From an uncultured Alphaproteobacteria bacterium (GTDB lineage Bacteria; Pseudomonadota; Alphaproteobacteria; Puniceispirillales; Puniceispirillaceae): a stretch of 8,988 bases of DNA. The stretch spans positions 1 to 8,988 of the forward strand of contig CAJWDO010000052.1 in NCBI GenBank assembly GCA_913031555.1, in the 5' to 3' direction. Position 1 is the stretch's first letter; every line of letters begins with the position of its first letter. The translations under genes were made by a program, and so were the position numbers. This document shows positions 1-6,225 of this stretch, in pieces. A model generated the notes under the pieces. That model ran no database searches. It saw nothing but the letters and a program-made list of their open reading frames with translations, and had not been told where the DNA came from.

Positions 1-1002
1 GGCAACAAGGCTGGCCAGACCGTCATTCTGCGTCGCGAAAAAGGCCACCAGCATCGCCGCCGTTATGACCACCAGATCGTCCGCCGTGCTGTGCATCGCC
101 TCCCGCGTCTGGCCGAGGATCACCGCCGCCTTGTCACGATGCCGGAACAGCTGTAGCAGCACCAGCAACGGCATCACCACAACCACCGCCGACAGCGCGG
201 TCAGGTTGAATGCCAGCGCCACCAGTAACACTGACAGAAGGACGATGACGAGCCGCCAGGCCACGGGGCGCAGACAATTCAGCGACAGTCGCAGCCGGTC
301 CAGCGAGAAGTCACGGTTCAGCCCGACAAGCGTGGCGCAGGTGAAGAACAGCGCCGACAGCATCCCGATGGCGATGGCCATCCAGGCATAGACAGGTGCG
401 ACGAAATTCTGCCCGATGGCAAAGGCCACAAAGAAGGGCGACCAGGCGGACGAGGACACCATGCCCCGGATCACCGCTTCGGCGGCGGCGCGGCGGCGCG
501 GCTGGTCCGCGTCCTCGGGAAGCGCCGCTGACAGCAGCGCGAAAGCACCGGTGTTGATGATACCGCCAAAGACATGCGCGGCAAGCTGTTGGCCGCCTGC
601 CGAGGCACTGTCAGGAAGGGTGCCAAGCCGGCGCTGCGTGGCATGGACGGACGGCATTGTCATCGCCGTCGCCCTGACAAGCGCCATCGTCGGCAGCAGC
701 GCGGCAAAGATCAGGACCCGCCGGCCACCTGCCAGAATTTCCGCACCACCGGGCAGTTTATCGAGGAGAAGCCACGTCACCGCCGCCAGAACGGCAAGGA
801 TCACCAGGCTGTCCCAGCGTAACCGCGCCATCGTCAGAAGAATGAACAGGCCAAAGGCAAATGCACCGATGCTGGCGACGAGGCCGTCAGGACGCACCGT
901 TATAATGGCGCCGACAGCCGCCACCCATGCGACGGTAAGGCAGGCAAACCGCGTCTGGCGCAGGGCGGCGGTCAGAAATGGCAGGCTGGATCTTGCGATC
1001 AT
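1..1002 (-). CDS. Multi-spanning inner-membrane permease, C-terminus beyond window
   Basis: The minus strand is open for exactly 334 codons from an ATG at 1002 to the left edge, so the C-terminus is missing. The product begins MIARSSLPFLTAALRQ and is very hydrophobic, with about eight or more membrane segments visible. There is a cytoplasmic-looking basic stretch around residues 155-165 (QPRRRAAAEAV). A glycine-rich segment, HVFGGIINTGAFALLSAAL, is followed by RGMVSSSAWSPFF. This arrangement of helices plus small-residue loops recalls ion-transporter-superfamily carriers (anion and dicarboxylate permeases), but I cannot place it in a named family and infer no substrate. The frame stays open upstream of 1002 without a better ATG; the ATG at 1010 is in another frame and stops after three codons. 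No strong Shine-Dalgarno site is seen. The VOC gene lies 164 bp upstream on the same strand. Confidence 0.62.
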   Translation of the reverse strand, partial: MIARSSLPFLTAALRQTRFACLTVAWVAAVGAIITVRPDGLVASIGAFAFGLFILLTMARLRWDSLVILAVLAAVTWLLLDKLPGGAEILAGGRRVLIFAALLPTMALVRATAMTMPSVHATQRRLGTLPDSASAGGQQLAAHVFGGIINTGAFALLSAALPEDADQPRRRAAAEAVIRGMVSSSAWSPFFVAFAIGQNFVAPVYAWMAIAIGMLSALFFTCATLVGLNRDFSLDRLRLSLNCLRPVAWRLVIVLLSVLLVALAFNLTALSAVVVVMPLLVLLQLFRHRDKAAVILGQTREAMHSTADDLVVITAAMLVAFFATQNDGLASLVA

Positions 1003-1029
1003 CGGGGCATCCGCGGGTGGCGATACCCG

Positions 1030-1057
1030 AGTATGACAGGTTTGACGGCCCGGCCAA
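1030..1057 (-). promoter_or_regulatory. Possible sigma-70-type promoter of the permease gene
   Basis: Reading the minus strand, TTGGCC (1057-1052) is followed after 16 bases by CATACT (1035-1030). This is a moderate match to -35 and -10 boxes and would start transcription near 1023, about 20 bases before the permease ATG. It is only a motif match and the -10 is imperfect. Confidence 0.28.
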
Positions 1058-1096
1058 GATGTGAATGCCCGGAGATGGAAACCCGGATGGCAATCA

Positions 1097-1123
1097 CATG
1101 ATGAAATCAATCATGCCGGCATG
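1097..1123. repeat. Overlapping short inverted repeats between permease and VOC genes
   Basis: CATGAT (1097-1102) pairs with ATCATG (1110-1115) across 7 bases. This overlaps a perfect 12-bp palindrome, CATGCCGGCATG, at 1112-1123. The two dyads share the ATG-rich segment. They could be an operator or a weak hairpin between VOC and permease, but no T-run follows on either strand, so this is not an intrinsic terminator. Confidence 0.3.
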
Positions 1124-1166
1124 CTGTTCATGGCGCGGTCCTGCCGACCATGGATCCGAATATGGA

Positions 1167-1547
1167 TCACCGGTCCGACCAGACAGCGAATTCGTTACCC
1201 GCCGGCTCGGTAAAATGAAACCGACGCCCGCCCGGAAATGAGAAGGTCGGCCTGACGATGGCGGCGCCATGCTGTTTGACCAGCCGTTCGGTTGCCGCCA
1301 GATCAGCGCTGTAGAACACAATCAGCGCGCCGCCGACCACTGCACCACCGGCATCGGCGCGGCTGGCCGGGTCGGCAGGACAGATCCCGCCATCAAGCCC
1401 GGCTCCGTAAAAGGCGAGGTAGGAATCATACTCCTCAAACTGCCAGCCAAAAGTTGCGGCGAAGAAGGACCGCGTTGCCGCAGGGTCCGCCGAGGCGAAC
1501 TCGACATAATTGATTTTATGATGCTCTGGCATGGCGTCCTCTGGCAT
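1167..1547 (-). CDS. VOC-superfamily (glyoxalase/bleomycin-resistance fold) protein
   Basis: A 126-residue product made of a single vicinal-oxygen-chelate fold. The N-terminal half has the typical opening INYVEFASADPAATRSFF followed by FGWQFEEY (about residues 13-40), then GLDGGICP. The second half repeats the pattern with LIVFYSADLAATERLV and ends PGGRRFHFTEPAGNEFAVWS, where the near-terminal FxEPxGNxFAxW is the family signature. Members are metal-dependent lyases, isomerases or dioxygenases, or binding proteins; the substrate cannot be read from sequence. The length is normal for the stand-alone form. Two ATGs lie 15 bp apart (1547 and 1532) because a 15-bp unit is duplicated here. The second start gives MPEHHKINYVEF, has AGAGG five bases upstream and may be the true one. 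It lies on the permease strand, downstream of the terminator at 1721-1746. Confidence 0.85.
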   Translation of the reverse strand: MPEDAMPEHHKINYVEFASADPAATRSFFAATFGWQFEEYDSYLAFYGAGLDGGICPADPASRADAGGAVVGGALIVFYSADLAATERLVKQHGAAIVRPTFSFPGGRRFHFTEPAGNEFAVWSDR

Positions 1548-1553
1548 GGCGTC
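1524..1553. repeat. Perfect 2 x 15-bp tandem duplication at the VOC start
   Basis: The unit CTCTGGCATGGCGTC occurs at 1524-1538 and again, identically, at 1539-1553. On the coding strand each copy carries an ATG, so the duplication adds a second in-frame start and the residues MPEDA. Perfect identity suggests a recent slippage event. Confidence 0.9.
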
Positions 1554-1599
1554 CCCGCCTTACGACTGGAACCGGATGTCACCGGACCACGACTGGCGA

Positions 1600-1627
1600 T
1601 TCCAGTCTGGCGGTTGCAGTCTGGCAG
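1600..1627. repeat. Imperfect 2 x 14-bp tandem repeat in the VOC leader
   Basis: TTCCAGTCTGGCGG (1600-1613) is followed directly by TTGCAGTCTGGCAG (1614-1627), 12 of 14 positions identical. It lies 53 bases or more upstream of the VOC start. It may be an old slippage product. Confidence 0.6.
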
Positions 1628-1720
1628 GGGGGCGAAAACCCGGCAAATCACGATCGCGATATGTGGCTCAGGATGAGGCCTGATTTGCCGCCTGACATGG
1701 GGCCATAGAATTGCAGGGAC

Positions 1721-1746
1721 AAAAAAAGGCGCTTTCGCGCCTCTTT
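1721..1746 (-). terminator. Rho-independent terminator (minus strand)
   Basis: On the minus strand, AGGCGC-GAAA-GCGCCT forms a perfect 6-bp GC-rich stem (1742-1727) with a stable GAAA tetraloop, followed immediately by seven T (1727-1721) and preceded by AAAG. It would end transcription coming from the LysR gene, or from a small RNA in between, before the VOC gene. On the plus strand the sequence after the stem is not T-rich enough for efficient termination. Confidence 0.85.
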
Positions 1747-1831
1747 CAGTGTGCCCCAACTAAAGGTTGAGACGGAGCTTTGTGTGGGTGCCATCACACA
1801 AAGCCGTGGAGGTCGCGGGGATCGTCCCGCG
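1721..1831 (-). ncRNA. Candidate small RNA or structured LysR 3' UTR
   Basis: Three hairpins follow one another on the minus strand. The first pairs CGCGGG with CCCGCG (1831-1826 with 1819-1814, 6-base loop). The second pairs GCTTTGTGTG with CACACAAAGC (1804-1795 with 1786-1777, 10 perfect pairs, 8-base loop). The third is the terminator at 1746-1721. About 110 bases with a strong middle hairpin and a terminal oligo-U match the usual form of a bacterial sRNA, but no clear promoter is seen. It may instead be the 3' end of the LysR mRNA, whose stop is at 1949. It matches no RNA family I recognise. Confidence 0.35.
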
Positions 1832-1924
1832 TCAATGATCGGCAGAAATTTATCGGCTACCCGAATCACGATAGAGAGCCGGCGAGGGAAAAGATTTTTC
1901 CACAGCCATCAACGATGAATCGCC

Positions 1925-1954
1925 GCGGATTGCTCGGGCGCGGATTGCTCAGGC
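1925..1954. repeat. 2 x 15-bp tandem duplication across the LysR stop codon
   Basis: Units at 1925-1939 (GCGGATTGCTCGGGC) and 1940-1954 (GCGGATTGCTCAGGC) differ at one base. On the coding strand that base makes TGA, the LysR stop, in the inner copy and CGA in the outer copy. A partial third copy (GTGGAT) begins at 1955 inside the gene. Confidence 0.85.
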
Positions 1955-2863
1955 GTGGATCTTGTTCCAATAGGGGTCCATGCCATAGCGGGTCGACATG
2001 AAATCGACAAAGGCACGGGTGCGTTTTGGCAGGATGGTTGTCTTCGGATAAACCGCATAAACGTCATATTCGGCCCATTCATAGTTGGCCAGAACCGGCT
2101 TCAGAAGACCGTTATTGATGGCATCGTAATGCAGAAAATTCGGAAGACAGGTGATGCCAAGACCGGCAATAGCCGCCTCGCGAAGTACATCGCCGTTATT
2201 GGCCGAAAGCTTTGGCGATACCCGCAGCACCCCGGGCTTTCCATCCGGCCCCCGATAGCGCCAGTCATTCGGCGCCTTGTCGTTGGAATAGACAAGCGCC
2301 GGCGCCGCTTCGAGGTCTTCGGGCCTGGTGATAGGTTGAAACTGCGCCAGAAAGTCCGGCGAGGCGCAGGGAATGTTGCGGACGGTCGAAATCTTTTTCG
2401 CGATCAGGCTGGAATCTGACAGCGCGCCAATCCTGATCGCAAGATCGAATCCCTCGGCGACCAGATCGACACGCTTATCGGACAGATCCATGTCAATCCG
2501 TACATCAGGATGCGCATGCATGAATTGCGAAATGGCCGAGGACATATGCGCCACGCCAAACGAAAGTGGCGTGCTGACCCTGAGCACGCCGCCAAGGCCT
2601 CCACCGGAATTGAGAACTTCCTGTTGCGCGGCCTCCAATTCGTCGAGTACCGCCTTACATCGCTCATAGAACCCCTGGCCAACCTCATTGAGGTACATTC
2701 GGCGGGTTGTACGTTGGATAAGAGGCGCGCCCAGCCTGATTTCCAGGTCTTTCAGGCGGCGGCTGACGGCAGACACAGCAATCCCAAGTCGTTCAGCAGC
2801 CTGAGTGAGGCTTCCTGTTTCGACCACCATGACAAATGCGCGGATTTCCTCGATCTGGCTCAT
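1949..2863 (-). CDS. LysR-type transcriptional regulator
   Basis: A 304-residue DNA-binding protein of normal LTTR length. Residues 1-60 are the winged helix-turn-helix: MSQIEEIRAFVMVVETGSLT, then QAAERLGIAVSAVSRRLKDLE as turn and recognition helix, then the wing LGAPLIQRTTRRMYLNEVGQ. A linker helix with ERCKAVLDELEAAQQEV follows. From about residue 93 (GVLRVSTPLSFG) comes the type 2 periplasmic-binding-fold effector domain, including the DLAIRIG segment typical of the CrgA/DmlR-like branch. It is divergent from the azoreductase gene across 176 bp, the classic arrangement in which an LTTR controls its neighbour, so it probably regulates the azoreductase and itself. The effector is unknown. 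No clear Shine-Dalgarno site precedes the ATG. The terminator at 1721-1746 lies about 200 bases after the stop. Confidence 0.94.
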   Translation of the reverse strand: MSQIEEIRAFVMVVETGSLTQAAERLGIAVSAVSRRLKDLEIRLGAPLIQRTTRRMYLNEVGQGFYERCKAVLDELEAAQQEVLNSGGGLGGVLRVSTPLSFGVAHMSSAISQFMHAHPDVRIDMDLSDKRVDLVAEGFDLAIRIGALSDSSLIAKKISTVRNIPCASPDFLAQFQPITRPEDLEAAPALVYSNDKAPNDWRYRGPDGKPGVLRVSPKLSANNGDVLREAAIAGLGITCLPNFLHYDAINNGLLKPVLANYEWAEYDVYAVYPKTTILPKRTRAFVDFMSTRYGMDPYWNKIHA

Positions 2864-2880
2864 AATGTCGCAGCTTACAT

Positions 2881-2905
2881 TATTATTCTTAAAATTAGAA
2901 TTATA
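2881..2905. promoter_or_regulatory. LTTR-type dyad overlapping the LysR gene -10 box
   Basis: In the AT-rich divergent spacer an interrupted inverted repeat is centred on 2893: ATTCT (2885-2889) and AGAAT (2897-2901), extended by TAT/ATA outer arms. It contains T-N11-A (2887 and 2899), the consensus LTTR contact pattern. The minus-strand hexamer TATAAT (2905-2900), a perfect -10 box 37 bases from the LysR ATG, lies within it. Binding there would be expected to repress lysR and possibly activate azoR. No good -35 box is present for this -10. Confidence 0.5.
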
Positions 2906-3039
2906 TTTTCCCTTAATCTATCTTTTTACTCGGCTCGGCAATAATTAGCTGTAATGCAGCCGTGGAGACCCGCCCCCCTCCCATGGTCGTCTTCTCTCCT
3001 GGTTGACGACACGGAAAAAATGGGCGAAAGGCAATCGTC

Positions 3040-3681
3040 ATGAGCGGATTACATCGCAATATTCTTCGGATAGACGCCAGCATGCGCCGGCAAAAGTCCG
3101 TCAGCAGAATGCTGGCGGATGAAATGGTGGTCGCGCTTGGCGCGCGCAATTCGTCCGTTAATGTCATCAATCGCGACCTCGCCGCCGGCATTGGCATCGT
3201 CAATGCGGCATGGATCGAGGCCGAGCGTACATCAGAGGAAAACCGCACGTCGGACCAGCGCGCCCTGTTGACCCAGTCTGACGCGCTTGTTGCCGAACTT
3301 CAGGCCGCTGATGACATTGTCATCGCGACCCCGATTTATAATTTCAGCGTGCCGGCGGCGCTCAAGGCGTGGATTGATCTGATCTGCCGTGACAAAATTA
3401 CCTTCGTTTATGAGAATAATTCTTCACGCGGTCTGCTGTCTAACAAGCGCGCTACGGTGATCGTGACGTCCGGTGGCACACTCGCCGACAGGGATATCGA
3501 TTTCACCACCAGCTATATCCAGCACATCCTTGGTTTCATCGGCGTGAATGATGTGACAATGGTCGACGTTACCGGCCTGTCAAACAACCGCAGCAAGGTA
3601 ATCGACGACGCCCGCCAGGAAATCAACGCTGTCAGCACCAGACAACTTGCCAATGGGCGCAGCCTGTCGGTTGCCGAATAA
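3040..3681 (+). CDS. azoR: FMN-dependent NADH-azoreductase / quinone reductase (AzoR family)
   Basis: A 213-residue flavodoxin-fold enzyme of normal family length. Members use FMN and NAD(P)H for two-electron reduction of quinones, and of azo dyes in vitro, in the cytoplasm as homodimers. Visible parts are the first strand and FMN-phosphate loop RIDASMRRQKSVSR (residues 10-23), the flavin-binding loop TPIYNFSVPAALKAWID (97-113), FVYENNSSRGLL (122-133, the family's TFxYTENGxxGLL region) and the IVTSGG loop (141-146) before the C-terminal helices. An AAAGG precedes the ATG by about nine bases. It is divergent from the LysR gene, which probably controls it in response to electrophiles or quinones. 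It could alternatively be a general quinone reductase not acting on azo compounds. No frame damage is seen. Confidence 0.92.
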   Translation: MSGLHRNILRIDASMRRQKSVSRMLADEMVVALGARNSSVNVINRDLAAGIGIVNAAWIEAERTSEENRTSDQRALLTQSDALVAELQAADDIVIATPIYNFSVPAALKAWIDLICRDKITFVYENNSSRGLLSNKRATVIVTSGGTLADRDIDFTTSYIQHILGFIGVNDVTMVDVTGLSNNRSKVIDDARQEINAVSTRQLANGRSLSVAE

Positions 3682-3775
3682 AGCCGCAAGGCATTCAATC
3701 AGATACCCCGAAAAGCCGGTCCCCGTGCCAGCCGGGCGCCTCGTCCGCACCGGCCCGTTTGATGCTGGAAGCTGT

Positions 3776-4561
3776 CTATGGTGCGGTATGGCTGTCGACA
3801 GCCTGACGCATCCAGCCCTGAAGCACAGCGATGGAATGCTCCGAATTGACGCCGCAGCGTGGATCAATCACCAGCGGTCCGGGACGGTAGCCGCGGCTAC
3901 CAAGGCCTCGCTGTACTGATTCGACCAGCCCGATATCCTCGGCGACAGTGGTGTCACGGTCCTGACGTGCCAACTGCCGGACCACATCGGAATCCGCACC
4001 ATCAACACTGTACCAGCCGCGCCAAACAACTACATGGTCCGCATCGATGGCGCGCCAGTGATAGCTGTTAAGCACATTGCCGGGATAGATCTGGAACGAG
4101 AACATCGGCCACAGGAACCATGAGGAATAGACACCGGCATAGGCATTTGATTCAAGGTCGACCGGATAGCTCATCGCTTCGAGATTCTGGCATTCGGTGG
4201 TGTGGCGAAGGCAATATCCCTGCGGCTGGATATCATAGGTTTCGGGCTTGATGATGCCCGTCGCGAAGGTCTGATGGTTCAGCGTGCAGTGATAGCATTC
4301 CGAGTAATTCTCGACCGACACCTTCCAGTTACAGGCTTCGGGAATCTCCACCCACTCCAGCGGTCGCAGCCGGTCGATCTGCGGCACATGCGCGGCAAGT
4401 TCATCGCGCACGCCGGGGAACCACTCATCCATCGGCCTTGCCGCAGGGTCGAGATTGACAAACAGGAAGCCGCAGAAATTTTCCGTCGGCACCCGTGAAA
4501 GGCAGATATCCTCGCGGGAAAACCCCTCCACCACCTTCATGTTCGGGGCGCCTGCGAGGGG
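3776..4561 (-). pseudogene. Rieske oxygenase alpha subunit, C-terminal catalytic domain only (5' truncated)
   Basis: About 261 residues match the catalytic domain of Rieske non-heme iron oxygenases of the quaternary-amine demethylase branch (stachydrine/glycine-betaine type). Homology begins at LAGAPNMKVVEGFSREDICL, which in intact proteins directly follows the Rieske domain. ENFCGFLFVNLDP comes next, then ENYSECYHCTLNH, whose histidines (codons 4291-4289 and 4276-4274) are the mononuclear iron ligands. TVAEDIGLVESVQRGL probably supplies the acidic ligand. The C-terminus is intact. The roughly 130 N-terminal residues with the CxH and CxxH ligands of the [2Fe-2S] cluster are absent in every frame. 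The frame stays open upstream to 4936 only because it runs antisense to the enolase-type fragment. Without the cluster it cannot receive electrons, so I call it a remnant. The substrate assignment is inference. Confidence 0.85.
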
Positions 4562-4570
4562 GCGAAGGTA
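4562..4570. other. Deletion junction between two divergent gene remnants
   Basis: Rieske-type homology on the minus strand stops near 4561, and enolase-type homology on the plus strand begins near 4568-4574, so the breakpoint lies within about ten bases. Both genes lack their 5' ends here. The simplest reading is one deletion that removed both N-terminal coding parts and the intergenic promoters of a divergent pair. No insertion sequence, long repeat or target-site duplication is visible at the join. Confidence 0.65.
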
Positions 4571-4885
4571 AAGCCGAATCGGCTTGGCGGATTGACCCGC
4601 GCCCGCCAGATACGCGATTTCGGCGTTTCGATCGGCTGGCAAATGCATGTCGAGGATGTCGGCGGCACCGCGCTTGCCGACACGGCGGCGATCCATCTTG
4701 CCGCCTCGACACCGGACGCCAACAGGCTGGCAAGCTGGCTGTGCCACTATCATCTTGCCGTCGATCCGGTGCCGGGACAGGGCGCGCGCAACAATGGCGG
4801 GCACGCCGTGCCGCCGTCGATACCCGGCCTTGGTGTGACACCGGATATTGACAGGCTGGGTGCGCCCGTTGCCATCTATGAATGA
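4571..4885 (+). pseudogene. Enolase-superfamily (mandelate racemase/muconate lactonizing) enzyme, C-terminal fragment
   Basis: The last ~104 codons of an enolase-superfamily gene, normally about 360-390 codons. The fragment reads KPNRLGGLTRARQIRD, matching the barrel strand KxxRxGGLTxAxxIRD. It continues IGWQMHVEDVGGTALADTAA, containing the conserved end-of-barrel acidic residue, then LAAST, and finishes PPSIPGLGVTPDIDRLGAPVAIYE and TGA. The capping domain, the three metal ligands and the acid/base lysines are lost, so it cannot be active. No start codon or ribosome site belongs to it. Relatives include betaine epimerases and hydroxyproline dehydratases, often next to Rieske demethylases, but this fragment is too short to decide. 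Its stop is 37 bases before the aminotransferase start, so the two were probably one operon. Confidence 0.82.
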
Positions 4886-4922
4886 GACATCAACCCGGCA
4901 CGATGAAAATAAGGAGACCGTG

Positions 4923-6215
4923 ATGACCGCCAGCACCTATATGGACGATCTTGCCACCCGCGCGCGCGTTGTACTGCCGGCGGGTGGCTTTGGCAATTTT
5001 GATTCGGATGTCTTCATCCGCGAGGGCCATGGATCGCGTGTCATTGACGAGAATGGCCGCGAATTCATCGATTATCTGATCAGCTCCGGCCCGATGATTC
5101 TTGGTCACGGTCATCCCGAGGTGAATGACGCGATCCGCGAACAGCTTGACCGCGGCATGACCTTTTTCGCCAATAACAGCGCCGGTCTGGAGCTTGCCGA
5201 GGAAATCTGCCGTGCCGTCGCCTGCGCCGACCAGCTTCGCTATGTCAGCACCGGCGGCGAGGCCGACATGTACGCCATGCGGCTGGCCCGCGCGCATACG
5301 GGGCGGCAAAAAATACTGAAATTCGAGGGCGGTTATCACGGCATGTCGGCCGAGGCGCTGATGAGTCTGGCCCCGACGCGGCTGCAGAATTTTCCGCGCC
5401 CTGTTCCCGATTCCGCCGGCATCCCCGATACGGTCGAGGATGGCATTCTGGTCGCCCCGTTCAACGATGCCGATTTCGCCGCCTCGCTGATTGATGAACA
5501 TGCTGATGACATCGCCGGTGTCATCGTCGAGCCGCTGCAGCGCCTGATCCCGCCGGCGCCAGGTTTTCTGGAGGCGCTTCGCGAAAAGACATCTCAGCAT
5601 GGCATCGTGCTGATTTTCGATGAGGTGGTGACCGGCTTCCGGCTTGCCTATGGCAGCGCGCAGGAAGCCTATGGTGTCACTCCCGATCTATGCACGCTTG
5701 GCAAGATCATCGGCGGCGGCCTGCCGCTGGCGGCGATTGCCGGTCGCGAAGAGATCATGCGCCATTTCGACAAGGACGCTGTTGGTGCCGACGGCTTCAC
5801 CTTCCAGATCGGCACGCTGAGCGGAAATCCGTTGGCCGCTGTCGCCGGTCTGAAAACGCTGGAGATCCTGCGCCGCGAGAACAGCTATGAGACGCTCTAT
5901 GCCACCGGCAAGCGTTTGATGGCGGCAATGTCGGATCCCCTGACCGCCAACGGGATCGCGCATCAGATTGTCGGCGCGCCGGTTCTGTTCGATGTGATCT
6001 TCACCGCCACACCGGTGCAGAATTACCGCGATCTGCAGACTGGCGACGCAAGGCTCGCCGGCATTTTCAACAGCGCCGTTCGCGAGCGCGGTATCCTGAA
6101 ACCGGGGGCAAAACTGTATCCGCATCTGGCGCTGAGCGAGGCTGACCTTCAGGAAACCGAAGCCGCCTTCGCCTTTGCCGCCGGCCAGGTTGCCGCTGCC
6201 ATAGACGTGGATTAG
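4923..6215 (+). CDS. Class III PLP-dependent aminotransferase, glutamate-1-semialdehyde-aminomutase-like
   Basis: A 430-residue fold-type I PLP enzyme, full length for the HemL-like branch. The start at 4923 is set by AAGGAG six bases upstream. Visible motifs are PMILGHGHPEVNDA (residues 57-70), STGGEADMYAMRLARAHTGR (109-128, cofactor phosphate loop), KFEGGYHG (133-140), IFDEVVTGFR (231-240, Asp233 pairing with the PLP ring nitrogen), LGKIIGGGLP (259-268, Lys261 as Schiff-base lysine) and GTLSGNPLA. True HemL serves tetrapyrrole synthesis. The position after an enolase-superfamily remnant and near a Rieske remnant points instead to an amino-acid or betaine-derivative catabolic transaminase, which is inference. 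No frame damage is seen, but the upstream deletion probably removed its original promoter. The uracil-DNA glycosylase gene follows after 10 bases. Confidence 0.9.
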   Translation: MTASTYMDDLATRARVVLPAGGFGNFDSDVFIREGHGSRVIDENGREFIDYLISSGPMILGHGHPEVNDAIREQLDRGMTFFANNSAGLELAEEICRAVACADQLRYVSTGGEADMYAMRLARAHTGRQKILKFEGGYHGMSAEALMSLAPTRLQNFPRPVPDSAGIPDTVEDGILVAPFNDADFAASLIDEHADDIAGVIVEPLQRLIPPAPGFLEALREKTSQHGIVLIFDEVVTGFRLAYGSAQEAYGVTPDLCTLGKIIGGGLPLAAIAGREEIMRHFDKDAVGADGFTFQIGTLSGNPLAAVAGLKTLEILRRENSYETLYATGKRLMAAMSDPLTANGIAHQIVGAPVLFDVIFTATPVQNYRDLQTGDARLAGIFNSAVRERGILKPGAKLYPHLALSEADLQETEAAFAFAAGQVAAAIDVD

Positions 6216-6225
6216 ACTGGTCTCC

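Larger units (their letters stand above)
1548..1948. other. Gene-free 400-bp interval
   Basis: I find no convincing gene here: the open frames lack family motifs and cross the intrinsic terminator. It holds, from left to right, an imperfect 14-bp tandem repeat (1600-1627), a minus-strand terminator (1721-1746), two further hairpins (1777-1804, 1814-1831) and the outer copy of a 15-bp duplication at the LysR stop. It serves as the leader of the VOC gene and the 3' flank of the LysR gene. Confidence 0.6.

Noticed and set aside
65..1036. Plus-strand open frames at 65-391 and 416-1036
   Set aside because: They are arginine- and serine-rich with no recognisable motif and lie antisense to the hydrophobic permease frame, which is open for the whole stretch.
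1648..1869. Minus-strand frame of 73 codons in the gene-free interval
   Set aside because: It reads straight through the intrinsic terminator and both hairpins, has no family resemblance and no ribosome-binding site.
3700..3756. Terminator between the azoreductase gene and the Rieske remnant
   Set aside because: GCCGGT and ACCGGC can pair across a long loop, but there is no compact stem followed by a T-run on either strand.
4540..4600. Insertion sequence or integration site at the gene junction
   Set aside because: No transposase, terminal inverted repeat or target duplication is visible; a simple deletion explains the join better.
4425..4936. A frameshifted Rieske [2Fe-2S] domain upstream of the Rieske fragment
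   Set aside because: I checked the other minus-strand frames here for CxH and CxxH ligand pairs in Rieske context and found none; the plus strand instead carries enolase-superfamily sequence.
4890..5600. Long minus-strand frame opposite the aminotransferase
   Set aside because: The plus-strand frame has all class III aminotransferase motifs; the minus frame is an antisense shadow typical of GC-rich coding DNA.
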